NCBI GenBank assembly: GCA_016189905.1
Contig: JACPRP010000075.1
Coordinates: 1 to 50,848 of the forward strand
Source: Chloroflexota bacterium
GTDB lineage: Bacteria > Chloroflexota > UBA6077 > FW602-bin22 > JACPRP01
Reading direction: 5' to 3'
DNA length: 50,848 bases
The stretch's first letter is position 1, and each line of letters starts with the position of its first letter. The notes beneath the pieces are model-generated. The model had not been told where the DNA came from. It did not search any database and saw only the letters and a program-made list of their open reading frames with translations. The position numbers and the translations under genes are program-made. Below, one piece after another: positions 34,801-43,356 of the stretch.

Positions 34801-34901
34801 ATGTACCGTTTCAGAGGATCGTGACGGCGTGGATGGCCTCCGAGGCCTATCGCCGACTCGTGGCGCCTCGTCAGGACCACCCTCAAGCCGGTCAACCCTA
34901 A
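31860..34901 (+). CDS. hsdR: Type I restriction endonuclease subunit R
   Basis: 1013-residue motor and nuclease subunit. The N-terminal PD-(D/E)xK nuclease is visible as Asp137 in LDITLSLNG and ELK 151-153 ([11 protein letters not shown]). Walker A is [11 protein letters not shown] (about 305-314) and the DEAH box [10 protein letters not shown] (424-427). Helicase domain 2 has [34 protein letters not shown] and [11 protein letters not shown]. The C-terminal helical domain is complete. The 754-codon frame on the other strand is a shadow. ATG 31860 overlaps the DUF4411 stop. Confidence 0.95.
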   Translation: [1013 protein letters not shown]

Positions 34902-34902
34902 A

Positions 34903-35118
34903 ATGGACGCATTTTTTGATGACGGATACATGCTGAAAGAATACGACTTCAGTAAAGGCGAACGGGGGAAGTTTGCTACGCGCTACGCACAGGGAACGAA
35001 TCTGGTGATACTGGCGCCCGGCCTCGTCAAGCACTTCCCCGATTCGGAATCGGTCAATAATGCGTTACGTGACTACCTCAAGCGCCGTGGGCAAACCTCG
35101 AAGAAGATAGCTTCCTAA
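34903..35118 (+). CDS. Small antitoxin-like protein
   Basis: 71 residues. The core KEYDFSKGERGKFATRYAQG followed by PDSESVNNALR is a widespread small-protein family often found beside toxin genes or alone. ATG 34903 follows the hsdR stop by one base without a clear ribosome site, so coupling to hsdR is likely; ATG 34930 (MLKEYDF) is an alternative start that matches usual family N-termini. Antitoxin function is inferred from the family pattern; no obvious toxin partner follows, unless it is the next gene. Confidence 0.7.
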   Translation: MDAFFDDGYMLKEYDFSKGERGKFATRYAQGTNLVILAPGLVKHFPDSESVNNALRDYLKRRGQTSKKIAS

Positions 35119-35140
35119 TAAAGGAGAGGAGGATCAGCAA

Positions 35141-36028
35141 ATGCCGGCCAAATTGGGCACTTTGAACGCCGTGAACGTCGTCTTCTTCCTCCCATCTGAT
35201 GCGCCCTGGCGGGAACGGCTACGCGCCGCTCTCCTTGCCTCGACAGATCCGACTGACCTCGCTGCCGTCGAGCGGCACCTCGCGGTTCTCGACGAGAGAT
35301 GGGCAGGGGCCCTCGATTGGACGGTGGAACTCGCTCCGAAACCGGCGCGAAGCTACAGCGAAATGCTCCTGGCAGGCGGGAGGCTTCCCCTCTATCGGCA
35401 CGGTCCCATCCGCTTCACCGTGGACCTGTTCAATCCGGGCAACGAGGCCAAAGATCCGACCTACGATCCGCGCTTCTTGACTGTCGAGCTATTGGTCCAT
35501 CGCCACGAGATCTACCCCTGGGACAAAGGGGTGCTGCCGGATGGCACCAAGATCGATTACAGTAACCCGGAGCAATATGGCCGCCAGGTGGTCTATGGCG
35601 AGGCCCTCGGCGATCTTACCGCCCGTTGGGCCGAGATTCTGGAGCCTACCTTCGCCTGCGCCGACATGCAATACCTCGGCTCGCGCCTGCGCACCGCGAC
35701 CAGCCCGACCTCGGTCGTCAATCCGTCGCCCGCCGGCATCAACTACTGGGACTATCTCTGGTCATTATCGTACTGGTCGCCGTCGCTGCTTGACGATAAG
35801 CTTGCCAGCCATCTCAGAAGGTTATCTTTTACTCCCCAGCAAGTGGCCAAGTTCGACCGGTTCTGGGGTCGGGGAATTTGTCCCACCTGGCGCCAACTCT
35901 CCACCGGCGGCCTGCTGGTCCAGTACCGCTTCATCTTCGCCGAACACCGCAACAGTCGCTCGGCCGTCGACACCCCCCTGGCCCGCCAGGCGGGACTGCG
36001 CACCACGAACATCGTTTACCGAAGCTAG
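35141..36028 (+). CDS. Hypothetical protein, 295 residues
   Basis: I do not recognise this protein. ATG 35141 is preceded by AAAGGAGAGGAGGATCAGCAA, a strong ribosome site, so it is a real gene. It appears soluble, rich in Trp, Tyr and Pro, with no signal peptide or membrane segment and no clear catalytic motif. Notable pieces are LVHRHEIYPWDKGVLPDGTK and INYWDYLWSLSYWSP. It is the last gene of the restriction island and lies 22 bases after the antitoxin-like gene. A role in the defence island is possible but unsupported. The 211-base spacer after it (to 36239) shows nothing recognisable. Confidence 0.75.
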   Translation: MPAKLGTLNAVNVVFFLPSDAPWRERLRAALLASTDPTDLAAVERHLAVLDERWAGALDWTVELAPKPARSYSEMLLAGGRLPLYRHGPIRFTVDLFNPGNEAKDPTYDPRFLTVELLVHRHEIYPWDKGVLPDGTKIDYSNPEQYGRQVVYGEALGDLTARWAEILEPTFACADMQYLGSRLRTATSPTSVVNPSPAGINYWDYLWSLSYWSPSLLDDKLASHLRRLSFTPQQVAKFDRFWGRGICPTWRQLSTGGLLVQYRFIFAEHRNSRSAVDTPLARQAGLRTTNIVYRS

Positions 36029-36239
36029 CCCCACCGTTTCCGCCCTATGTGCATCACCTAATGTAGGCCGATGGAAGGGGGCGTAGCGGCGGCCGTCCCT
36101 GACCTCCAGGGGTTGGGTGGGGAGGATCTATTCGAGAGCGTACAGCATTTTCCCGTTGTGTATGACTATCGAGCAAGCCGACGTCTTTCTCTCCTCTCCC
36201 TTCCGTGACACAGCCATCAGTTCAAACTGCTGCAGCGCC

Positions 36240-37154
36240 CTACCTCGTCGGCCGCCCAGGAAACTCCCCGATCAACGGCCTGTACACCCCGGCCCTGGCG
36301 ATGCAGTAAATGGTATAGAAATCCCCCACCAGAGACGAGATGCCGATCACGGCCAGCGCTGGCGGCGCCAGCGTCGTCAGATAGCCCAGGCCGCCGATCG
36401 CGATGGGAACTACCAGACCTAAGAAGACAACCCCCAGATAGAAGGCCAGTGATAGGGCGCCGCCCATTAGCTCGGAGACCGAGCGGCTGGCCGTGATGCC
36501 TGTCGTCGGCATCACCGTCAGATAGAGCAGGATCAATGCGCCGCTGGAAACGCCGATCCACAGCTTCGTCAGCTCGAGCGGCCCTACATCGGCGGGTTGG
36601 GCTGTGAACAGCAGGCTCACGAAAAGAATCGCGATCCCGCCGCGCAGCGCGTACAGGATGAAAATCGCCGGCAGGAGTGGAGAATTCCAGAACGGGATGC
36701 CCTTGGCCACGGCCCACACGAACCCCTTGTAGACGCAAATCCAGACCGCGCCGACCAGGGAGAGCGTCAGCGCTCCTTGCTGCAGCGGGCCTGCCTGGCC
36801 AGGGAACGCGCTCAGGACGAGATAGGCGACGGCGAACACCGAGAAGACGGTGATGCCCGCCAGACCTCGACTGACCCACGAGCTCTGCACCCTCGTGATG
36901 ATGCGCCAGAAGCGCTCAGGGCGCCCGAGAAAGGCGAGATGTCCGATGCCACCAAGCAGGACGATGGCCAGTCCCAGGAACAGGCCGACGCGAAGCGCGA
37001 GTATCGTCGAGAAGAGCCAGGCGCCGGCGCCGACGCCGCTGAGGAAATGGGCCGAGATCAGCAGCAGACCGCGCCGCTGCGCCCACTCGCGCTGCGGCCT
37101 GAAAGTGGCGCTCAGGTCTTCCTTTAAGCTGTCGAACGGGTCGGAGAAAACCAT
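36240..37154 (-). CDS. NrfD/PsrC-type membrane subunit of a molybdopterin oxidoreductase
   Basis: 304-residue protein with eight predicted membrane helices, the first at about 29-52 and the last around 262-285, typical of NrfD/PsrC/DmsC quinone-reactive anchors. GGGAGG precedes ATG 37154, 14 bases after the stop of the iron-sulfur subunit. It should link the catalytic and iron-sulfur subunits to the quinone pool. It contains no heme-ligand pattern, as expected for NrfD. Confidence 0.9.
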   Translation of the reverse strand: MVFSDPFDSLKEDLSATFRPQREWAQRRGLLLISAHFLSGVGAGAWLFSTILALRVGLFLGLAIVLLGGIGHLAFLGRPERFWRIITRVQSSWVSRGLAGITVFSVFAVAYLVLSAFPGQAGPLQQGALTLSLVGAVWICVYKGFVWAVAKGIPFWNSPLLPAIFILYALRGGIAILFVSLLFTAQPADVGPLELTKLWIGVSSGALILLYLTVMPTTGITASRSVSELMGGALSLAFYLGVVFLGLVVPIAIGGLGYLTTLAPPALAVIGISSLVGDFYTIYCIARAGVYRPLIGEFPGRPTR

Positions 37155-37168
37155 CTGCTACCTCCCTA

Positions 37169-37771
37169 TCACGGCAGATAGTAGACCGACGGATCGGTCC
37201 CCAGCTCAGGGTAAAGCTGGGAGCCACCCCGGTCCCTGATCAAACGTGAGACCTCGCTCTGGGGGTCGTCCAGATCGCCAAAGTGGCGGGCTTTGGTCAT
37301 GCAGTTCGCGACGCAGGCCGGCTCGAGCCCCTGGTCGACGCGGTGGCGACAGAAGTCGCACTTGGAGACCACGCCGGTCGGGTGCCGACGATATCCCCAC
37401 TCCTCGAAAGGCGTTGCGCCATAGCCTTCGAAATAGTACCGCTCCTTGGCGTGAAAGAATCGCGAGCCGTAGGGGCAGGCCATCAGACAATAGCGACAGC
37501 CCACACACTTGGTCTCGTCTACATAGACGATGCCATCCTCTCGCTGCACGGTCGCGCCGCTCGGACACGCCTTCACGCACTCTGGCTCGCGACAGTGCAT
37601 GCACAGGAGCGGCAGGTTCACCCTCCTCACGTTGGGGTATTTACCGAACTCCCGTTTCATCACCCGCGCCCAGAATACACCGGGAGGCGTGGCGTTCTCC
37701 ACTTTGCACACCGCCTGGCAGCCGTAGCATCCGATACATCGTTTCAGGTCGATTACCATACCGTAGCGCAT
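37169..37771 (-). CDS. Four-cluster ferredoxin-like electron transfer subunit
   Basis: 200-residue protein of the DmsB/PsrB/NrfC type. Four cysteine groups are visible: CIGCYGCQAVC at residue 11, CMHCREPECVKAC, CVGCRYCLMAC, and CDFC with CVANC. Together they can bind four [4Fe-4S] clusters. ATG 37771 lies four bases after the molybdopterin subunit stop with GGAGGG upstream; the longer frame to 37933 overlaps that gene and is not used. It carries electrons between the catalytic subunit and the NrfD-type membrane subunit. Confidence 0.93.
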   Translation of the reverse strand: MRYGMVIDLKRCIGCYGCQAVCKVENATPPGVFWARVMKREFGKYPNVRRVNLPLLCMHCREPECVKACPSGATVQREDGIVYVDETKCVGCRYCLMACPYGSRFFHAKERYYFEGYGATPFEEWGYRRHPTGVVSKCDFCRHRVDQGLEPACVANCMTKARHFGDLDDPQSEVSRLIRDRGGSQLYPELGTDPSVYYLP

Positions 37772-37775
37772 TGCC

Positions 37776-40346
37776 TCAGCCCTCCGCCTTCGAGACTTTG
37801 ACCTTCGCGCACAGGTCCAGGTTGAAGGTAGGGATGTCCATGTTGTCGAAGGTGAGCGGCAACAGCCATTCAAAGCACGCCCCTTTATCGGACTTGCTCG
37901 CGATAGGGAGAAACTTCGACCAGTGGCCGCCACAGTTGGCCATCGCGATCACCTCGGGGTGGATGCCCTCGGTGAGACGGGCCCGAGCCTTGATGGTGTG
38001 ATCGGTGCCGGCGGATGTGATGTCCATCCAATCGCCGTCCTTGATGCCCTTTCGCCTGGCGGTCTCGATGTTGATGGCCACCCGGTAGACGTAAGGATCG
38101 ATCTGCGAGATCTCGTCGAGCCAGGGATTATTGTATGTGGCCGAGAAGCTGTGCACGGGAACACGATAGTAGATGGCGTACAGGTCATATTCGCTGCGCT
38201 TCTCCTGGTGCGAGGCGCAGGGTCGCCATTCGGGAAGCGCCTGGAAGGCCGACGTTTCGATGACGTCGTCGAAGCCTCCTTCCTGGGCCACCTTCTTGAC
38301 CCCTTCACCCACCTTGAGGAACCACTCGAAGTAGATCGGCACCCGAACCTCGACGAAAGGCTTCCAATAGACCTCTTCGACACGTTTGGGCCACTTCAGT
38401 ACCCCGTGCTCCTGGAACCATTCCAGTCCGTGCTCTTCGCCGAACATCGACTTGAAGCGGCGATCCAGAATCTCCTGTAGCGTGTACTTCCGGGAAACAT
38501 CGAGGGCGTAAGGCGCCTTCAGGTCCAGGAGCAGGTTGAGGAAAGCGTTGAAATCCTCCCTCATACCCACCCGATCGGCGATGTCGAGCATAACCTCGCT
38601 GAAATTGCGTCGTTGGAACAGCGGCTCCACGACCGGCTGCCTGACGTGATAGCACCATTCCTCAAGGGGAGAGTTCGAAGAGACCGACTCCGCGGTCAGG
38701 CTGTGCCGCTCCAGATAGCAGGTATCTGGCAAAACCAGGTCCGAGAGATAGGTAGCCTCATCCAGAAACAGGCTGGAAGACACCTGGAACAAATCCTTGA
38801 AGGCGGCCACGGACACTTTGGGATCGCTCTCCGTCATCAGGTAGTTGGTCCCGACGTGCAGGTTCATCTCCAGCTTGTACGGTATCTTGAATTTCTCCGG
38901 ATCCAGAGTGACAAGGGGTAGAGAGGCCGGACTCACGATGACCGTCGGCGCCAGGCCGCCCAGGCTCATACTCTCCGGTTTTTTCGGTTGAGCCCACGGA
39001 TAGGGAAGGGCTCCCGACCAGTTGCCCCCGACGACCAGCAGACCATCGGGTCCGGCGACCGGGCTCCAGGAGGGACGGCCCGTCTTAGGGTGACCGAGAC
39101 AGCGGGAGTTCTGTCCCAGCACGCCGCCAGGCACGTTGGATGCGCCCATCATCTCCACCAGCAGCTCGATGGCCATGCTGCTCAGGGTCGCGTTCTTGTG
39201 GCCCTGAGCGCCGCGGAAGTAGAGAACCGCCACGGGGCGATAGGGCAGTTCCTTGCCATCGATGACGATCGTGCTTCCGATGCGCGCCGCCTCCGCGAAC
39301 TCAGCGGTGATGCGGCGAATGGTGGCGACGGGCACCGTGGTAATGGGCGATGCCCATTCTGGTGTGAAAGAGGCGACGTGCTCCTTGAGCGCCGCGAAGG
39401 CTGGCCTCGCTGCCGCGCCGTCCATTTCGTAGCGTCCATCGAGCGCAAAATCCTTGATGTCCGCCGCGTCGAACGGCTTCGCCACGCCATCGACAGCGTC
39501 CCAGATCAGCGGCTTACCGGAGTCCCTTTCTCGCACGTAGCAGCCGTCCTCGCCGATGAGATAGGGACCGTTGGTGTGATGCTTCAGGTATTCTCTGTCG
39601 TATGCGCCCAGCTCGTGCAAGAGCACATGCAGCATCGCCAGGGCGAGGGCGCCGTCGGTCCCGGGCCGGATCGGCACCCACTCGTCGGCCTTCTCCGCCG
39701 TGGGGCTGAGGAAAGGATCGATCACGACGTGCCGCATGCCCCTTGCCCGCGCGTCGGCGATGCGCTGCGCCATCCCCGTCGCCGCGTAGTAGGCCCCGAA
39801 GCCGCAGGGCACGCCGAAGTTCAGCAGATAGCTGCAATAATCGGTATCCGGCTGCTTCGACCAGGCGGAATGAAGAAGGGCGCCAAACAGGTGCTCGGCG
39901 TTGCCGCAGTGGTTGCCAGCGCCAGAGTTCCAGACGCTATTTGGCGTGCCGAAGGCCGAGCCGAAGAGGCGCGCGAAGTACATCTGGTCCATCGTCATCA
40001 CCGAAGCCATAACCAGGAGCTTTCGCGGGTCCTCGCTCCGGATCTTGCTCAGCCTCTCGGCAACAGTCTGCAGCGCCTCCTCCCAGCTTATCTCCACCCA
40101 GCCTGGATCGACGTCGATGCCCTTCTCGGGATTCGATCTCTTGAGGGGAACGTTGACCCGGCTCGGGTCGTAAAGGGTCATAATCCCGCTCACGCCCTTA
40201 GCGCAGAGCCGCCCCTGGCAATTGCCGGATTCCGGGTTGCCCTCGATCTTGACCACCTTGCCGTCGACACGATGGGCCAGAATGCCGCAGCAGCTATAAC
40301 ACTGGCTGCATACCGAAGGTATCCACACATCGTTCGCGTCGCGCAT
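37776..40346 (-). CDS. Molybdopterin oxidoreductase catalytic subunit (complex iron-sulfur molybdoenzyme)
   Basis: 856-residue bis-MGD enzyme of the DMSO reductase superfamily (PsrA/PhsA/TtrA-like). An N-terminal [4Fe-4S] site is formed by C13, C16, C20 and C48 (CSQCYSCC; RLCAKG). Cys147 in GAGNHCGNAEH is the likely molybdenum ligand by position. The C-terminal domain has the MGD-binding IKDGDWMDI and MANCGGHWS. No twin-arginine signal precedes MRDANDVWIP, so it appears cytoplasmic unless a start was missed. First of three oxidoreductase genes, ten bases after a binding-protein remnant. Substrate unknown; polysulfide, tetrathionate or an organic N- or S-oxide are possible. Confidence 0.9.
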   Translation of the reverse strand: MRDANDVWIPSVCSQCYSCCGILAHRVDGKVVKIEGNPESGNCQGRLCAKGVSGIMTLYDPSRVNVPLKRSNPEKGIDVDPGWVEISWEEALQTVAERLSKIRSEDPRKLLVMASVMTMDQMYFARLFGSAFGTPNSVWNSGAGNHCGNAEHLFGALLHSAWSKQPDTDYCSYLLNFGVPCGFGAYYAATGMAQRIADARARGMRHVVIDPFLSPTAEKADEWVPIRPGTDGALALAMLHVLLHELGAYDREYLKHHTNGPYLIGEDGCYVRERDSGKPLIWDAVDGVAKPFDAADIKDFALDGRYEMDGAAARPAFAALKEHVASFTPEWASPITTVPVATIRRITAEFAEAARIGSTIVIDGKELPYRPVAVLYFRGAQGHKNATLSSMAIELLVEMMGASNVPGGVLGQNSRCLGHPKTGRPSWSPVAGPDGLLVVGGNWSGALPYPWAQPKKPESMSLGGLAPTVIVSPASLPLVTLDPEKFKIPYKLEMNLHVGTNYLMTESDPKVSVAAFKDLFQVSSSLFLDEATYLSDLVLPDTCYLERHSLTAESVSSNSPLEEWCYHVRQPVVEPLFQRRNFSEVMLDIADRVGMREDFNAFLNLLLDLKAPYALDVSRKYTLQEILDRRFKSMFGEEHGLEWFQEHGVLKWPKRVEEVYWKPFVEVRVPIYFEWFLKVGEGVKKVAQEGGFDDVIETSAFQALPEWRPCASHQEKRSEYDLYAIYYRVPVHSFSATYNNPWLDEISQIDPYVYRVAINIETARRKGIKDGDWMDITSAGTDHTIKARARLTEGIHPEVIAMANCGGHWSKFLPIASKSDKGACFEWLLPLTFDNMDIPTFNLDLCAKVKVSKAEG

Positions 40347-40356
40347 AGATACCCCC

Positions 40357-40902
40357 CTACTGTTTCCCTAAAATATTGAGGGCATTCTCCAAGTACGAGT
40401 GATCGACCATCTTACCGATGTCGGCTTTCTCGTCGGGCTTTATGACACCCTCCGCCACATAGAACTCCTGATCGTTCGTCAAAGACTCTACAGAGACGTA
40501 GCCATTGCGATTAAAGCCGGCAACACGCATGTTATCATACATCGCTGGGTCCTTGACGGCCGTATACTTGGCAAGTATCTGAACGACCTCATTCCAGCCT
40601 ATTTGTTTATCAGAAGCATCCATATAGGCCCTAACTCCTCTGAGATACGCGATCAGGAATCTCTTAGCCGCCTCGGACTGACTTTGAATAAACTGCGGCG
40701 AGTACACGAGGGCAGAGTTCTTGTAGTCAGGATAGAAGTATGGATGCACGCGCTTCCAATCGACAGCTAAACCCCGGGCAGGAGCAATGGTAGAAAATGG
40801 TTCGGTCAATACCGCGGCATCAATGGCCTTGTTTGCGAAGGCGGTCAGCATATCTGGAAAGCCCATCTCAACTACGTCGATGTCCATTAAAGGCGCTATT
40901 TC
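40357..40902 (-). pseudogene. N-terminally truncated NMT1-type substrate-binding protein remnant
   Basis: The frame encodes only the C-terminal ~176 residues of a binding protein: DIDVVEMGFPDMLTAFANKAIDAAVLTEP through YLENALNILGKQ. These align with the last part of the intact protein at 43357-44547 (DINIIDVGFPDMNAAFASKVIDASF). Similarity begins within a few codons of the glycosyltransferase stop at 40896, so the missing signal peptide and N-terminal lobe were lost at that junction. An ATG at 40887 could start a fragment, but it would lack export and a ligand cleft. It lies just upstream of the molybdopterin oxidoreductase genes and may share their transcript. Confidence 0.75.
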
Positions 40903-42977
40903 GTCAGCGATAGCGGGCCCAGATCGACGCTGTGAGAAATCGCCCCGGCGCTGTCGCGCATCTCCACCCTTTTCATAGTCTTGAGATCGTATGCCCCCAG
41001 ACGCCAGCGATAGGCGCCCGGCGGCAGGTCGGCGGGCAAATCGATTGAAAACGAGAAGACGCGCATCTCACCCAGCTTCCAACTCCGAATGGGCAGACCC
41101 GGACTATCCTTCTGCGCCACCTGTCTGTCAGACGCGTCCACGATATGATTGAAGAGATGATAGTCAGCCACGTCTTCTACGCTGACTTTCCCCACGACCT
41201 GAAAGAAGAGAAGGCCCGTTAGGCGATGGCCCGGCGTCAAGGCGTCGGGGATCTGATATCCGACAAGGCGCAGCCCGTTAGCGAAATCGATAGCGGTTCG
41301 CCGAGAATTCTTGCCGTTGATCACGCCGACCAAAGCCTCTTGCGCCTTCCCGATTAACGCAAACTGCAGCTTTCCACCTCCACTCCAGACGCGGTCCCAT
41401 TCTGCCATCGGAAGTATCTCTTCCAACTGTCGAATCGCTTCAGGACGATTTCCAGGAACGATGTAGACCTGCTCTCTGGAATCGACGGGCAGATTCAACA
41501 CGTCTTCCAGAGTGGACCTAGCGAAATTGGGTTTCTCTTCTGCGAACAAATAGCTGAACACTTTCGCGGTGTCGGGGTCATCCGTGACCAGTATCAAGGC
41601 ATTATCCTGAGGAAGCCATCGGACAATGCGCTTTGCAGCCTCCAATTCGTAGCGGATTGGGGGATAGCCGAAAGCCTTGATTGGGTTGTCGCTATCGGCC
41701 CACCGCAAGAACCCGACGAACATATAAGCCTGAGATACGGTGGCCGACGACAGGGCGATAGCCATCAGAACGATAAGGGTCCTCGAAAGAATCGCAGCGC
41801 GATCGCGGGGCCACTTCGTTCCCGTTATGGCCACGGGGCCACCGAAGGATCGGCGATGCAATCTCCTTACGATCGCGGCTGTGCCGATTCCCATAAGAAT
41901 GAACAGGGCCGGCGTCAACGGAAGCATGTAGAAACGGTTCAGGGTGATGGCGTGGCGGGTCGCCAGCAAGATCGGCAGAATAACCCAGAGCAAGACGATC
42001 AGGCTCTTCTTGCGCCTGCTGACGTCGCCGGCGCTGAACACCTTCCTCAATACCACGATGAAGCCGAACACTAGAAGGAAGCCGTTCAAATAGTCGTACC
42101 AGAAGTAGCCGCCGAAACCGGGGATCCACGCCGGCGCCGCAAACGAAACGCCGATCTCGGTGTCCCCGGTGGTAACCATCGCTATTGCGCTGCGAAGCGC
42201 TGACAGGTCAGTGGTCGCGGTCCCGCTGGAGATGAAGGAAAGAAACGCGGCTAGGTCGCCGGGCCGGTTTTGCCATATCCAGACGAAGTAAGGAAGCCAT
42301 ATCGATAACGCGACAACAATTCCACATATCGCGGGCCGCCACCGTAGCTCGCGATAGAAAACGATGGACGAGAGCAGTAGGATCGCCATCAGAGGAAGAG
42401 TCGAGGGGTGGAGCTGAATGATCCAGGACACCAGAAATAGCGCCGAGACCAGATGCCAGTGCCTGCGCTCGACGAACAGCGAGATCGTGGCGGCGATGAA
42501 CAGCACGACGAACGGGGCAAGCATATAGTTCGACCAGATATTGCGAGAATAGAGCGTCGCGGTCGTGCTGGCGGCATAGAAGAGTGCCGCCAGCAGCCCA
42601 TCCAGCTTGCCGAAATGTCTGGCTGAAATCCAGTAGACCAGCGCCACTGCCAGGACGTTCATCAGCCCGACGAAGGCTGTTGCCACCGCGGGATCGCGCG
42701 AAAACAGCAGCGGGATGGCCATTAGATAAGCCATCAACGGGGGGATGCGCGTCCCGATCGAGTTGCCGGTGTTGGGATCGACGCTGCCGATCTGGGGGAT
42801 TTTGCCGTGATCCAGTAGATCGCCTGCGAGCGTGAGCCAGCCAGATTCGTCCATCTTGAAGCCCGCCATATCACTCTGCCAGAGGCGCAGGAAGGCGGCA
42901 AGTGCCAGTATGAGCCCGAGGGCGACAGGCCTGACCAGTTCGCGCTTCCGCACAGTTTTACCCAGAATGCTCCACAT
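40896..42977 (-). CDS. Membrane glycosyltransferase, ArnT/PMT (GT39/GT83)-like
   Basis: 693-residue protein with about a dozen membrane helices and a soluble C-terminal domain from about residue 430. The first extracytoplasmic loop carries the acidic pair typical of the superfamily (GFKMDESGWL), and PSTLPLM and HAITLNRFYMLPLTP lie in later loops. Such enzymes move sugars from polyprenyl phosphates to lipids or proteins outside the membrane. ATG 42977 is the most likely start; no strong ribosome site is present. The 3' end abuts a truncated binding-protein gene, suggesting a rearrangement there. Confidence 0.8.
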   Translation of the reverse strand: MWSILGKTVRKRELVRPVALGLILALAAFLRLWQSDMAGFKMDESGWLTLAGDLLDHGKIPQIGSVDPNTGNSIGTRIPPLMAYLMAIPLLFSRDPAVATAFVGLMNVLAVALVYWISARHFGKLDGLLAALFYAASTTATLYSRNIWSNYMLAPFVVLFIAATISLFVERRHWHLVSALFLVSWIIQLHPSTLPLMAILLLSSIVFYRELRWRPAICGIVVALSIWLPYFVWIWQNRPGDLAAFLSFISSGTATTDLSALRSAIAMVTTGDTEIGVSFAAPAWIPGFGGYFWYDYLNGFLLVFGFIVVLRKVFSAGDVSRRKKSLIVLLWVILPILLATRHAITLNRFYMLPLTPALFILMGIGTAAIVRRLHRRSFGGPVAITGTKWPRDRAAILSRTLIVLMAIALSSATVSQAYMFVGFLRWADSDNPIKAFGYPPIRYELEAAKRIVRWLPQDNALILVTDDPDTAKVFSYLFAEEKPNFARSTLEDVLNLPVDSREQVYIVPGNRPEAIRQLEEILPMAEWDRVWSGGGKLQFALIGKAQEALVGVINGKNSRRTAIDFANGLRLVGYQIPDALTPGHRLTGLLFFQVVGKVSVEDVADYHLFNHIVDASDRQVAQKDSPGLPIRSWKLGEMRVFSFSIDLPADLPPGAYRWRLGAYDLKTMKRVEMRDSAGAISHSVDLGPLSLTK

Positions 42978-43025
42978 CGCCAAATCAAGACACCTCGACC
43001 CGAGGATAGGGAAACTTCGATGGGT

Positions 43026-43054
43026 ATTATGGCATGCTTTCGCCTTCACGTCCA
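43026..43054 (-). promoter_or_regulatory. Candidate promoter of the glycosyltransferase gene
   Basis: On the minus strand TGGACG (43049-43054) and CATAAT (43026-43031) are 17 bases apart. The start site would be about 40 bases before ATG 42977. It is divergent from the promoter at 43078. Confidence 0.5.
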
Positions 43055-43077
43055 CACGGAATTCTGTTCGACGTGTG

Positions 43078-43106
43078 TTGATATCGTGCCGTCTTGGTGC
43101 TATACT
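43078..43106 (+). promoter_or_regulatory. Promoter of the NMT1-type lipoprotein gene; spacer 42978-43356
   Basis: TTGATA (43078-43083) and TATACT (43101-43106) are 17 bases apart. The leader to ATG 43357 is about 245 nt. The rest of this 379-base divergent spacer shows no gene. Confidence 0.65.
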
Positions 43107-43356
43107 ACGGCCGGTTCAAGTACTTTCACTGCGACACATCTCTGCCTCCACTTCACGCCAATGCCCCATCGCAGAGGAAAGACGACACCACACTGGTGTT
43201 ATTGCCCTGTCGGTCAGGGACACAACTAATGAAAAGGCGCAGGCTATCGAGAGTTAAGCCTCTCCGTCTTTGGCATTCGGGCCTATCGACGACCATTCCA
43301 CTACCAACGGATGCTAGCTATGCACTAAGATGAATTCCTGTTTTTGGAGGAGGAAA

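Noticed and set aside
38988..40379. 463-codon plus-strand open frame
   Set aside because: Antisense shadow of the molybdopterin catalytic subunit in GC-rich DNA.
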